DNA of 64,000 nt from Saccharothrix ecbatanensis. Its GTDB lineage: Bacteria > Actinomycetota > Actinomycetes > Mycobacteriales > Pseudonocardiaceae. Where the stretch lies: positions 8,742,001 to 8,806,000 of the forward strand of contig NZ_JACHMO010000001.1 in assembly GCF_014205015.1 (NCBI RefSeq), written 5' to 3'. A model generated the notes under the pieces. It made no database searches, was not told where the DNA came from, and saw only the letters and a program-made list of their open reading frames with translations. Position numbers and translations under genes: made by a program. This document shows positions 19,068-27,515 of this stretch, piece after piece; within the stretch, counting starts at the first letter, position 1, and every line of letters begins with the position of its first letter.

Positions 19068-19783
19068 TCCGGGTGCAGCACGTCCCGCAGCCTCCGCGCC
19101 GCACGGTCGAGTTGCGCCCGCGACGGCAGCACCGCAGCCCCGACCTGCGTGTACTCCGTGACCCCCAAATCGGCGAAGAAGAACGGCGGCATCGCGTGCA
19201 CCAGCAAGTCCTCGGACCGCTGCGCCCCTCCACGCGGGTTGATGATCAACCGCTCCACCCACGCGTCGACCTTGAACACGGTGTCCGCCAACGGGTGCAC
19301 CCGCACGTCCAGCCCATGCCCGCGCAACACCGCCAGCACCCACACGTCACGCAGGAAGCCCAGAAAATCGGACACGACCCGATTGCGCAGCGCGGCACGC
19401 CCCTCCGCACCGACCTCGGCGATCACCTCACGCGCCGGCGTCCACAGCATCGCCCGCGCCTTCTCGTCCGCCTCGCAGAACTGCTTGAACTCGTCCCACC
19501 CGGGTAATCGGCCCAGCGCTTCGACCACGTGGTGCGCCACGTGCGTGAAGGCGAAATCGGGCCGCCACCCCCGAACCTCCGCCGAGCCAGAGCCAGACGC
19601 CAACCCCGGCGCACTACGGCACGCGGCCTCGACCTCATCCACGCTCACCCGGTAGACGGCATCGGACTCGTGCGCCATCACGTGCTCCACGACGTGCTTC
19701 CGCTTGCCGTACCAGTGGTTGAAGTGGAACCGCGTCTCCTGCGTCACGTTGAACAACCGACGCACATCCATCGCCGTAGTCAT
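19064..19783 (-). CDS. Unknown protein coupled to vsr; possible restriction or repair nuclease
   Basis: A 239-residue soluble protein that I cannot assign to a family. Segments that look functional are FNHWYGKRKHVVEHVMAHE near residues 20-40, GWRPDFAFTHVAHHVVEALG near 75-95, and VFKVDAWVERLIINPRGGAQRSEDLL near 175-205. The D-x14-20-(D/E)xx spacing is compatible with a PD-(D/E)xK nuclease but is not proof. Context (methyltransferase and Vsr) suggests the cognate restriction enzyme or a repair factor. The ATG at 19783 lies 7 bases after TACTCT, so a leaderless start is likely; GTG at 19807 would lie upstream of the -10 box. Confidence 0.6.
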   Translation of the reverse strand: MTTAMDVRRLFNVTQETRFHFNHWYGKRKHVVEHVMAHESDAVYRVSVDEVEAACRSAPGLASGSGSAEVRGWRPDFAFTHVAHHVVEALGRLPGWDEFKQFCEADEKARAMLWTPAREVIAEVGAEGRAALRNRVVSDFLGFLRDVWVLAVLRGHGLDVRVHPLADTVFKVDAWVERLIINPRGGAQRSEDLLVHAMPPFFFADLGVTEYTQVGAAVLPSRAQLDRAARRLRDVLHPE

Positions 19784-19790
19784 GACGCAG

Positions 19791-19813
19791 AGAGTACGGA
19801 CGACCACCGACAG
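19791..19813 (-). promoter_or_regulatory. RecA-NDp/PafBC-type promoter candidate 2 (unknown gene and vsr)
   Basis: Minus strand CTGTCGGTG, 8 bases, TACTCT, 7 bases, ATG at 19783. It matches TTGTCRGTG-N8-TANNNT with one difference in the weakly conserved first T. The same spacing to the start codon is found in front of the exonuclease/polymerase gene and the HTH-like gene. Confidence 0.6.
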
Positions 19814-19831
19814 TCCCGGAAAAACCGCAGG

Positions 19832-20947
19832 TCAGCTGATCGACAAGTTGGCCCGGTCCGCCGCCGAACGCCCCGCGTCCCACCCAGCCGCACTACGCAC
19901 CGGCGTGCTCTTCGCGACAGTCCGCGTGAACATCGCCCCGAAGTACTCCTCCACCGCCTTCTTGCGCTCCGCCAGCACAGGCAGCAGCCGGTCGTCATCC
20001 ACCGGCACCTCGTTCACCGTCCGCAGCCGCTCCCCGATCCGGTGCGCGTACGACAGCAGGAACGACTTCCGGAACGACGCCGACCGCGCCTCCTCACCCT
20101 TGCGGGCCTTCTCACCCGCCGCGACCATCGCGCGCGTCGCCTGGACCAGCAACGACGCCGACAACAGCTCGACGATCTCCAGGTCCAGCTCCTCGCCGAC
20201 CAACGCCACGAACCCCAGGTCGTACACCACCGCCCGGCACCGGTTCGCCTGCGCGACCACGTGCACGACCTGCGCCTTGCCGTCGAAGTACCGCTTGTCC
20301 AGCCACAACCGCCGGGACGTCGTCGTCGCCGCCTCAAGCGGCATCCGCTCCAGCGCGTGCCGCGTCACCAGCTCCTGCGCCTTGGCCGACAGCGCCTCGG
20401 CCTCCTCCGGGAACGCCGTCGACTCGGCCTTCGCCAGCAGTCCGCGCACCCGGTTGAGGATCCGCGGGTCCACGTGGTGGTGGTCCATCGCGGCCAACGG
20501 CGTGCCCGGCTTCGGCAGGATCACCGGAAGGCTCGGCAACATGATCAAGACCCGCAGCACGGCCACCGCCGCGGCCACGGCGTCGTCACGCAACTCGATG
20601 TGCCGGCGAGCCCACTGGTCGACGTAAGGCTCCGCGGCGTCCCACCAGACCGTCGCCTCGATCTCCGCCAACTGCTCCTGCCAGCGCGGATGCAACGCCG
20701 AGTACCGCGAAGCCTCCACCGCCAACGCGTCGACCAAGACCGACAGCGCGCGCTCGTCCTCGTTGCGCCGCACCACCTCGTACACGTCATAAGGCAGCCA
20801 GCCGTGCTCCCACAGGTGCTCGAAGGCACGCCGAAGCACCCACTGAACCGCGTCGTCCACTTCGGCCGGTGGGAGGGAGGAGGTGCGCGGCAGCGAGGCC
20901 CGGCGATTCGCCGCGACCCGCCACAACACCTCGCGTAGGGAGCTCAC
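19832..20947 (-). CDS. DUF2786 domain protein
   Basis: A 371-residue protein. The DUF2786 block is at about residues 160-200 (ILNRVRGLLAKAESTAFPEEA, then AEALSAKAQELVTRHALER). The region after it (KAQVVHVVAQANRCRAVVYD...) is the usual partner domain. DUF2786 proteins occur in phages, islands and actinobacterial chromosomes and have no known activity. The GTG at 20947 follows a GACAAT box by 8 bases; the frame extends to 21250, but that part overlaps the divergent gene. It is divergent from an uncharacterised gene at 21038. Confidence 0.8.
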   Translation of the reverse strand: MSSLREVLWRVAANRRASLPRTSSLPPAEVDDAVQWVLRRAFEHLWEHGWLPYDVYEVVRRNEDERALSVLVDALAVEASRYSALHPRWQEQLAEIEATVWWDAAEPYVDQWARRHIELRDDAVAAAVAVLRVLIMLPSLPVILPKPGTPLAAMDHHHVDPRILNRVRGLLAKAESTAFPEEAEALSAKAQELVTRHALERMPLEAATTTSRRLWLDKRYFDGKAQVVHVVAQANRCRAVVYDLGFVALVGEELDLEIVELLSASLLVQATRAMVAAGEKARKGEEARSASFRKSFLLSYAHRIGERLRTVNEVPVDDDRLLPVLAERKKAVEEYFGAMFTRTVAKSTPVRSAAGWDAGRSAADRANLSIS

Positions 20948-21037
20948 GACCGCCGATTGTCCCCTTTCGGGTGTGGTGTCGCCGCAGCCGGTGCGCGTTG
21001 CGACCCCGGACACACCCGGACGTGCCAGCCTCGCGCC

Positions 21038-21709
21038 GTGAGCCGGAAGACGCAGACCCCGAAACGGCGGCAGATCGTGGTGGTCCGCCGTCCACAAGGG
21101 ACGCCGCTGACCATGGAGCAGCAGCGGGTCGTCCACCGCTGCCGCGCCCTGCCGCAACTGCTCGACCCGCTGGACGCCGAGTTGACGGTGAGCACCGCCG
21201 TCGCCGACGTCCGGCCGGACGAGGAGTTCTGGGCCGGCCTGATCGACCACGCCGTCTCACTGCCCAGCCGCCGCAACCACGCCCTGCTCCGCGTCCTGGC
21301 CGCCACCCTCACCGGGCGTCCGCGCGAGTGGGCCGCGAACGCCGTCGCCCCGGCCCGCCCGGCTCTCAAGGTCGGCGGCGCCTGGATCTGCGACCGTTCC
21401 ATCGACGCCGGCTACTTGGCCCTGATCTGCACTTATACGTTCGGGGACGACGAGCACGCGATGGTGTTCCTGATCGACGAGCTGTCCGGCGGCGAAGTGC
21501 GCACGGCGTTCGTCACCCGAGACGTCACCACCGCCCGCCACCGCCTGGCCGACCAGGGCCCGCTGACCCCGATCGGCCCGGAAGCCGCCCACTGGCTCCT
21601 GGCCAAGTCCTACGACCGCCTGGACCGCAACACGGACGCCCTCGTGAACCGCGACGTCGAGCGGACCCGCCTGCTGGCCGGCCGGCGAATCGCACTCGCG
21701 TTCGGGTGA
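21038..21709 (+). CDS. Unknown conserved-looking soluble protein
   Basis: A 223-residue protein, no family recognised. The start is basic (VSRKTQTPKRRQIVVVRRPQ), followed by an alpha-helical centre (LLDPLDAELTVSTAVADVRPDEEFWAG) and a beta-rich part (WICDRSIDAGYLALICTYTFGDDEHAMVFLIDE). The hydrophobic strand pattern and codon bias show it is coding. GTG at 21038 is chosen because CAGCCT stands 6 bases before it and no ribosome-binding site is visible; the open frame reaches back to 20957. It is transcribed away from the DUF2786 gene, so the two may share control. Confidence 0.65.
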   Translation: MSRKTQTPKRRQIVVVRRPQGTPLTMEQQRVVHRCRALPQLLDPLDAELTVSTAVADVRPDEEFWAGLIDHAVSLPSRRNHALLRVLAATLTGRPREWAANAVAPARPALKVGGAWICDRSIDAGYLALICTYTFGDDEHAMVFLIDELSGGEVRTAFVTRDVTTARHRLADQGPLTPIGPEAAHWLLAKSYDRLDRNTDALVNRDVERTRLLAGRRIALAFG

Positions 21710-21758
21710 GGGTGACCGCCAACACTAAAACCTCTAAAACCCCTGAAAACGCAGCCCA

Positions 21759-22892
21759 TCAAATGACGCGATCCAGCGGCAAAGTGATTCGGAACGTCGT
21801 GCCGACGCCCTTGTCGGAAGTCACACCCACCCGCCCGCCGTGGGCGACAACCACCGACTCCACGATCGACAACCCGAGCCCAGCCCCACCGCCATCCCTC
21901 GCGCGCGCCGCGTCGGTCCGGAAGAACCGCTCGAATACCCGAGCGCACTCATCGGATTCCAATCCAGGTCCGGTATCCGCCACTTCAACCACCGCGTCTT
22001 CCCCCTCAACGTGCACCCGCACAGTGGACGACGATTCCGGCGGCGTGTGTTGCAGCACGTTGGACAGCAGGTTCGCCAGCACCTGACGCAGCCGGGCAGT
22101 GTCACCCGACACCACCACGGCGCCCTCCTGCTCGACGCGAAGTGAACGCCCCGGCGCCCTGGCCGCCGCGTCCGCGACCGCGTCGGCCGCCAGCACGGTC
22201 AGGTCCACCGGCTCCCGATAGGCCGCCAGCCCCTGGTCGAGCCGCGCCAGCAGCAGCAGCTCGTCCACCAGCGTGCCCATCCGCTTGGCCTCCGACTCGA
22301 TCCGGCTGGTGACCTTGGCCAAGTCGTCCGGACGCTCCGCCGCGCCCCGGTGGAACAGCTCGGCGTAACCGCGGATCGTCGCGATGGGCGTGCGCAGCTC
22401 ATGGGACGCGTCGGCGATGAACCGCCGCAACCGCGCCTCGGACGCCTCCTTGTCCCGGAACGCCGACTCGACCTGCCCGAGCATCGCGTTCAACGCCCCG
22501 CCGAGCCTGCCGATCTCCGTCCGCTCCTCCTCGATCGGCACCCGCCTGGAGAGGTCGCCCCTGGAGAGGTCACCGGACCCGATCTTGTCCGCGGTCGCCG
22601 CGATGTCGTCCAGCGGACGCAGGCCGCGCTTGACCGCGAACGCGGACGCCACGATCACCGCCAGCACGGTCCCGATGCTGGAGATGATCGCGACCCCCGC
22701 CACCCGGCTGGTCAACTCGTCGTACTCCTGGGCGTGCAGCTGCTCGGCCTGCCTGCTGATCTCGGAGAACCGGGGGCCGTACACGTCCTTGTCCCAGTCC
22801 TGCAACGCGCCGAACGTGGCGCCGACCGCCAGCCCGACACCCAGCGCCGAAAGGCCGCTCACGATCAGGATCAACCTGGCCCGCAACGACAT
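21759..22892 (-). CDS. Sensor histidine kinase
   Basis: A 377-residue membrane kinase of a two-component system. Two membrane helices (residues 6-28 and 64-87) enclose a short extracellular segment of about 35 residues. HAMP follows (90-145), then HisKA with the phospho-acceptor His164 (DASHELRTP), and HATPase_c with NLLSNVLQHTP (N box), DTGPGLESDE (G1), FRTDAARARDGGGAGLGLSI (F/G2). Its ATG overlaps the stop of the response regulator by one base (TGATG). The very small sensor region suggests sensing of the membrane or a partner protein. Confidence 0.95.
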   Translation of the reverse strand: MSLRARLILIVSGLSALGVGLAVGATFGALQDWDKDVYGPRFSEISRQAEQLHAQEYDELTSRVAGVAIISSIGTVLAVIVASAFAVKRGLRPLDDIAATADKIGSGDLSRGDLSRRVPIEEERTEIGRLGGALNAMLGQVESAFRDKEASEARLRRFIADASHELRTPIATIRGYAELFHRGAAERPDDLAKVTSRIESEAKRMGTLVDELLLLARLDQGLAAYREPVDLTVLAADAVADAAARAPGRSLRVEQEGAVVVSGDTARLRQVLANLLSNVLQHTPPESSSTVRVHVEGEDAVVEVADTGPGLESDECARVFERFFRTDAARARDGGGAGLGLSIVESVVVAHGGRVGVTSDKGVGTTFRITLPLDRVI

Positions 22893-23584
22893 CAGGACTC
22901 ACTTCGGCGCATGACGTAACCGACCCGCGGGATGGTGTGGATCAACGGCGGGTCGAACACGTCCACCTTCCGCCGCAGGTACGAGATGTACGTCTGCACG
23001 ACCGCGTCGCTGCCCCCGAAGTCGTAGTTCCACACGTGGTCGAGGAGCTGCTTCTTGGTCAGCACCTTGCCCGCGTTGACGGCCAGGTAGCGCAGCAGCT
23101 TGAACTCGGTCGGCGTCAGCTCGATCGCCCGGCCGTGGCGGTGCACGGTGTAGGCGTCGTCGTCGATCTCCAGGTCGGCGAAGGCCACCCTGGAAGACGT
23201 CCCCACGGGCTTGGTCCGCCGCAACACCGCGCGCACCCGGACCACCAGCTCCTGGAGGCTGAACGGCTTGGTCACGTAGTCGTCACCGCCGGCGGTCAGG
23301 CCGACGATCTTGTCCTCGGTCGCGTCGCGCGCGGTCAGGAACACGACGGGTGTCTCGTGCCCCGCCTGCCGCAGCTTGGCGCAGGTGTCGATACCGGAAC
23401 CGTCCGGGAGCATCACGTCCAGCACGATGAGGTCCGGCGCGAACGCGGCCACCTGCCGGACCGCCTCGGCGCTGGTCGCGGCCGTCGCCGTGGCGAAGCC
23501 CTCGTACCGCAGCGCGGTCGCCACCAGGTCGGCCAGGTAGCTCTCGTCGTCGACCACGAGGACCCGTGTCGGCTGTTGTGTCAC
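22892..23584 (-). CDS. OmpR-family response regulator
   Basis: 230 residues: receiver domain with acidic pair D12-D13, phospho-acceptor Asp56 (LIVLDVMLPDG), and the KPFS lysine; then a winged-helix DNA-binding domain (ELTPTEFKLLRYLAVNAGKV ... VVQTYISYLRRKVD). Phosphorylated by the kinase encoded next. The GTG at 23584 is preferred over the 23686 extension, which would overlap the operator. Two TCACAGA half-sites 11 bp apart lie upstream, so it probably regulates itself and the divergent MMPL transporter gene. Confidence 0.95.
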   Translation of the reverse strand: MTQQPTRVLVVDDESYLADLVATALRYEGFATATAATSAEAVRQVAAFAPDLIVLDVMLPDGSGIDTCAKLRQAGHETPVVFLTARDATEDKIVGLTAGGDDYVTKPFSLQELVVRVRAVLRRTKPVGTSSRVAFADLEIDDDAYTVHRHGRAIELTPTEFKLLRYLAVNAGKVLTKKQLLDHVWNYDFGGSDAVVQTYISYLRRKVDVFDPPLIHTIPRVGYVMRRSES

Positions 23585-23613
23585 CCCATCAGTCTGGTCG
23601 AGCGGTGGCCGGA

Positions 23614-23637
23614 TTGTTCTGTGAGTTCTCTGTGACA
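23614..23637. promoter_or_regulatory. Direct-repeat operator for the response regulator
   Basis: TCTGTGA occurs at 23618-23624 and 23629-23635, exactly 11 bp apart, the spacing used by OmpR/PhoB-type regulators bound as head-to-tail dimers. It lies between the response regulator gene and the MMPL gene, 30-50 bp from the former's start. Confidence 0.6.
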
Positions 23638-23694
23638 GGGGATTCCCAGCGGCGTCGAAGAGCGGTGGAAGATCGCGCTGCTGCACTGGGCCGC

Positions 23695-25857
23695 ATGGAA
23701 AAGCTGTCGATCTTCACGCTGGCCCACCGGCGACTGGTGGTCGTGATCACGGTGGCACTCGCGCTGGCCGGTGGCGGCGCGCTCGCCTTGCTGTTGCCGA
23801 ACGTCTCCGAGCAGTACGAAGCGCCCGGCCTGCCCGCCTACGACGCGAACAGCCAGATCATCGAGACGTACGGCACCGGTGGCCGGGAACGTCCGTACGT
23901 CCCCGTGATCACCCTGCCGGAGGGTGTTTCCGTCGACACCCCTGGCGTGGCCGAGACGTTGACGCGGATGTTCGACGCCGTGGAGCGGGACACGCACGCT
24001 CGCGTCGCGTCCTACGTGAACACCGGTGACCGGCGGTTCGTCGGCGAGGGGGGTCGCGTCACCTACGCGCTGGTGTTCGGGAACCCGGTGGAGCAGGGCG
24101 GCATCCCTGGCAGCGCGCTCGGTGAGGGCGCCGAACTGGACGGGCTCGTCGACGCGGCCATCCGCCCGCACCTGCCGCCGGGGGCGTCCCTGGAGGTCAC
24201 CGGTCTGGATCAGCTCGCCACCGGCGAGGACACCGGCGGGCTGAACGTGCTGGTCAAGCTCCTGATCACGCTCGGGGCGGCGGTCCTGGTGCTGGCCTGG
24301 GTGTTCCGGTCGAAGCTGGCGTTCGTGCCACTGCTGATCGCGTTCGTCGCGATCCCGGTCTCCTACCTCGGCGTGCTGGTGATGAGCCTGTTCGCCGACA
24401 TCCACGAGACCACCGTGACGATGGCTCCGCTGTTCGGGATCGGTATCGCCATCGACTACGCGCTGATCATGGTGACCCGCTGGCGGGAGCAGTGGGCCGG
24501 GGGAGCGGATCCCGACACGGCGGTGCACCAGGCCATGGCCACGGCGGGGAAGTCGATCGTGTTCTCCAGCCTGGTGGTGGCGGCCGGGCTGCTGACCATG
24601 GTCGTGCTGCCCATCCCGTTGCTGCGCAGTCTCGGCATCGGCGGGATGATGGTCACGGCGGCCAGCGCCCTCGTGTCGCTCACGTTGTTGCCGATCGTGC
24701 TGGCCCGCACCGGCAGGCGTCTCGACCGTGGGAACGTGGCCCGTGGCGCGGATCGGGAAGCCAACGCAAGTCGCGTGTGGACCTCGTTCGCGCGGAAGGT
24801 CGTGCGACACCGGAGGATCGCGGCAGCGGGCGCGACCGTGGTGCTGGGGACGCTGGCGGTGGTCGCGCTGGGGATCAACATCAACGTCCCGGTCACCTCG
24901 AACCTGGACCACGACGGTCCGGGGCACGACGGGCTCGTCGCGCTGACGTCGGTCGGCATCCCGTCCGGGACGCTCTACGCGTTCGACGTGCACGTGCCGT
25001 CCGGCACCAGCCCCGACTCGGTCGTCTCCACCATCGCCGCGCTGCCCGGCGTCCACACCGTCGCGGCGCCCACCGGAGAGGCGTGGCGACGGGACGGTTC
25101 GGCGGTCGTCACCGTGCTGCCGGTCGACGACGGCGGAACCGAGGCGGGCCGGCGGACCATCGAGCAGGTGATCTCCGCGGTGCCGGACGGTGTCGGTGTC
25201 GGTGGGTACACGGCCCAGCAGATCGACTTCGCCGACGTCACCTACGGCGCGTTCGGCTGGATGCTGGCCCTCCTGTCGGTCGTCTCCTACATCATGCTGG
25301 CCAGGGCGTTCCGCTCGTTGCTGCTGCCGCTCAAGGCGGTGCTGATGAACCTGCTGTCGCTGGGCGCGGTGATCGGTTCGATGGTCGTGCTGTGGCAGTG
25401 GGGCTGGGGCACCGAGGCGCTGCTGGGCATCCAGCCCGACGGCGTGGTCGGCACGTTCCTGCCGGTGACGATCTTCGCGTTCCTCTTCGGGCTGTCCATG
25501 GACTACGAGGTGTTCATCCTCGCCCGGATGCGTGAGGAGTACGACCGCACCGGCGACACGGACGAAGCCGTCATCCTGGGTATCGGGCGGACGGGCCGAC
25601 TGGTCACGGCCGCGGCGGCCATCCTGTTCTTCTCCTTCGCCGCGATGGCGACCGGCGGGGAACTGGACGTGGCGATGTTCGCGTCCGGAATGGCGTTGGG
25701 AATCGTCCTGGACGCGACGGTGATCCGGTCGGTCCTGGTGCCGGCGACCGTGGCGATGATGGGCAGGTGGAACTGGTGGTTGCCCAACTGGGCCGCGCGG
25801 GTGCTCCGGGTGGAGCCCTCACCACTGCGGAGCGAGCGAGTTCCCGTGCACGCATAG
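23695..25857 (+). CDS. MMPL-family RND-type membrane transporter
   Basis: A 720-residue transporter of the MMPL/RND superfamily that exports lipids or drugs using the proton gradient. It starts MEKLSIFTLAHRRLVVVITV, with helix 1, a large extracellular domain (about 45-200), a block of five helices (LVKLLITLGAAVLVLAWVF ... GIDYALIM..R), a second extracellular loop (about 425-510) and a second helix block with GLSMDYEVFILARMREEY. The two D-Y pairs (AIDYALI, SMDYEVF) are the proton-relay motifs. The ATG at 23695 is selected since the upstream frame overlaps the operator. It faces the two-component genes and is probably their target. Confidence 0.93.
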   Translation: MEKLSIFTLAHRRLVVVITVALALAGGGALALLLPNVSEQYEAPGLPAYDANSQIIETYGTGGRERPYVPVITLPEGVSVDTPGVAETLTRMFDAVERDTHARVASYVNTGDRRFVGEGGRVTYALVFGNPVEQGGIPGSALGEGAELDGLVDAAIRPHLPPGASLEVTGLDQLATGEDTGGLNVLVKLLITLGAAVLVLAWVFRSKLAFVPLLIAFVAIPVSYLGVLVMSLFADIHETTVTMAPLFGIGIAIDYALIMVTRWREQWAGGADPDTAVHQAMATAGKSIVFSSLVVAAGLLTMVVLPIPLLRSLGIGGMMVTAASALVSLTLLPIVLARTGRRLDRGNVARGADREANASRVWTSFARKVVRHRRIAAAGATVVLGTLAVVALGININVPVTSNLDHDGPGHDGLVALTSVGIPSGTLYAFDVHVPSGTSPDSVVSTIAALPGVHTVAAPTGEAWRRDGSAVVTVLPVDDGGTEAGRRTIEQVISAVPDGVGVGGYTAQQIDFADVTYGAFGWMLALLSVVSYIMLARAFRSLLLPLKAVLMNLLSLGAVIGSMVVLWQWGWGTEALLGIQPDGVVGTFLPVTIFAFLFGLSMDYEVFILARMREEYDRTGDTDEAVILGIGRTGRLVTAAAAILFFSFAAMATGGELDVAMFASGMALGIVLDATVIRSVLVPATVAMMGRWNWWLPNWAARVLRVEPSPLRSERVPVHA

Positions 25858-25902
25858 CCGTGAAGCGTGGGGAATCACCGGCGATGTCATCCCGGAAATA
25901 AA

Positions 25903-25940
25903 AAATAGCCAGGCCGGTTAAAATACCGGCCTGGCTATTT
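25903..25940. terminator. Bidirectional terminator, MMPL gene and tRNA-Lys
   Basis: AAATAGCCAGGCCGGT (25903-25918) and its perfect complement (25925-25940) form a 16-bp stem with a 6-base A/T loop, flanked by A runs on one side and T-rich bases on the other. It fits both the end of the MMPL gene and the 3' end of the tRNA. Confidence 0.9.
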
Positions 25941-25946
25941 CTATTG

Positions 25947-26019
<73 letters not shown>

Positions 26020-26254
26020 TCGGACTCTCTTGCTCTGTCCGACGCGAAGAACATTAGCACAGCGTCTGACTGAGCTCCCAATCGCCTGGTCAGGGTGGGT
26101 GTGCCGCCCTGGTGCAGGGGGAACTTCGCCTTGGTAACGATCCAGCATCTCGGGCAACATCGTCAACCCTCCGGGCGTCACCTTGTCAGGGGACACCAGT
26201 GGACCCCGTGTTACGGGTGGGCTGCGTGTACTGGGGATGAACCGGAGGATGGGG

Positions 26255-27454
26255 ATGCACCGCAAGCGGGGGGCGCGTGGAGCGCTGGGGCTGGTCGCGA
26301 TCGGCTTGGTTGCGATGTTGGTCACAAGTTGTTCGACCGGCTCGGCGGCCACCGAGGGCACCGCCGGCGAGACCACGACCACTACGTCGTCGACGCCGCC
26401 GCCGAAACCCGTCTCGTTGACGATGGGCCCGGCGGACGCGGCGGTCGACGTGGCGCCTGGTGTGCCGGTCGTGGCCACGGCCACCGACGGCAAGTTGACC
26501 CAGGTGACGTTGACCAACCCGGAGGGCGTGGCCGTCGCGGGCCAGGTGACGCCGGACGGGCTCCAGTGGACGAACACCGAGCCGCTGGGCTATCAGAAGA
26601 CGTACACGCTGTCCGTGACGGGCGAGGGCGCGGACGGGAAGCCGGTCACCAAGACGTCCACCTTCACCACCGTGAAGCCGCGCACGTTGACCTACTTGTC
26701 GGTCAACCCGCAGGACGGCACCACGGTCGGCGTAGGCCAGCCGCTCGCGTTCTACTTCGACGAGCCGATCGCCGACAAGGCCGCCGCCGAGGCGATGATC
26801 TCGATCACCGCGGAGCCGCGCGTCGAGGGCGCCTTCTACTGGTACGACGAGAAGACCGTGCACTGGCGTCCGCAGGCCTACTGGACGCCCGGCACGAAGA
26901 TCACCATCAACGCGAAGATCTACGGCAAGCACGTCGGCAACGGCGTCTACGGCGAGGAAGACCGCGTCATCACCACCACGATCGGCGACTCGGTCATCCA
27001 CGAGGCGGACGGTCAGACCCACCAGGTGGTCACGAAGGTCAACGGCCAGGTGGTGCGCACCATGCCGACCTCGATGGGCGACGCGCAGAACCCCACGCCC
27101 ACGGGCACCTACGTGCTCACCGAGAAGCACGCGCACATGGTGATGGACTCGCGCACGTACGGTCTGTCGCTGGAGGCGGGCGGTTACGTCACGCCGGTGG
27201 ACTGGGCGTTCCGGATGTCCAACTCCGGCATCTTCTTCCACAGCGCGCCGTGGTCGATCGGCGACCAGGGCCACCGCAACGTGAGCCACGGCTGCCTGAA
27301 CCTGGCCCCGGAGAACGCCAGGTGGGTGTTCGACAACTCCAAGGCGGGCGACATCGTGATCGTCACCAACTCGGGTGGCCCGGTGCTGGAGTCGTGGGAC
27401 GGCTTCGGCGACTGGCAGATCCCGTGGGACCAGTGGGTCAAGGGCAACCGGTAG
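26255..27454 (+). CDS. L,D-transpeptidase lipoprotein (Ig-like plus YkuD domains)
   Basis: It forms 3-3 cross-links between peptidoglycan stems at the cell surface. 399 residues: signal peptide with lipobox LVTS-C (near residue 24), a Thr-rich linker, two Ig-like domains (about 50-250) and the YkuD catalytic domain with HxxxxxS-H-G-C: His345-Gly-Cys347 (NVSHGCLNL), matching actinobacterial enzymes of the LdtMt2 type. ATG at 26255 has GGAGG 6 bases upstream; 26237 and 26249 are other in-frame ATGs. It is followed by a terminator hairpin inside a repeated sequence. Confidence 0.93.
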   Translation: MHRKRGARGALGLVAIGLVAMLVTSCSTGSAATEGTAGETTTTTSSTPPPKPVSLTMGPADAAVDVAPGVPVVATATDGKLTQVTLTNPEGVAVAGQVTPDGLQWTNTEPLGYQKTYTLSVTGEGADGKPVTKTSTFTTVKPRTLTYLSVNPQDGTTVGVGQPLAFYFDEPIADKAAAEAMISITAEPRVEGAFYWYDEKTVHWRPQAYWTPGTKITINAKIYGKHVGNGVYGEEDRVITTTIGDSVIHEADGQTHQVVTKVNGQVVRTMPTSMGDAQNPTPTGTYVLTEKHAHMVMDSRTYGLSLEAGGYVTPVDWAFRMSNSGIFFHSAPWSIGDQGHRNVSHGCLNLAPENARWVFDNSKAGDIVIVTNSGGPVLESWDGFGDWQIPWDQWVKGNR

Positions 27455-27462
27455 GCGCTAGA

Positions 27463-27487
27463 CGTCCGTGACACGACCCGCCGCCAC
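27463..27487. repeat. 25-bp direct repeat, left copy
   Basis: CGTCCGTGACACGACC and the following CGCCGCCAC. The right copy at 28618-28642 differs at one base. The similarity continues imperfectly for about 20 more bases (GCGGCGGGTYGTC). The right copy encodes the last residues of the ABC-F protein, so the left copy looks like a duplicated piece of that gene's 3' end on the far side of the toxin-antitoxin module. Confidence 0.8.
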
Positions 27488-27502
27488 CAAGCGGCGGGTC
27501 GT
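27473..27502 (+). terminator. Terminator after the L,D-transpeptidase gene
   Basis: ACGACCCGCCGC and GCGGCGGGTCGT form a perfect 12-bp stem with a 6-base loop, 18 bases after the stop codon. It is embedded in the left direct repeat. Confidence 0.7.
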
Positions 27503-27515
27503 CTCATGTCCAGCA

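Noticed and set aside
21759..25857. VanRS-like or other named resistance two-component system
   Set aside because: The sensor loop is short and unspecific; only the general kinase and regulator families can be supported.
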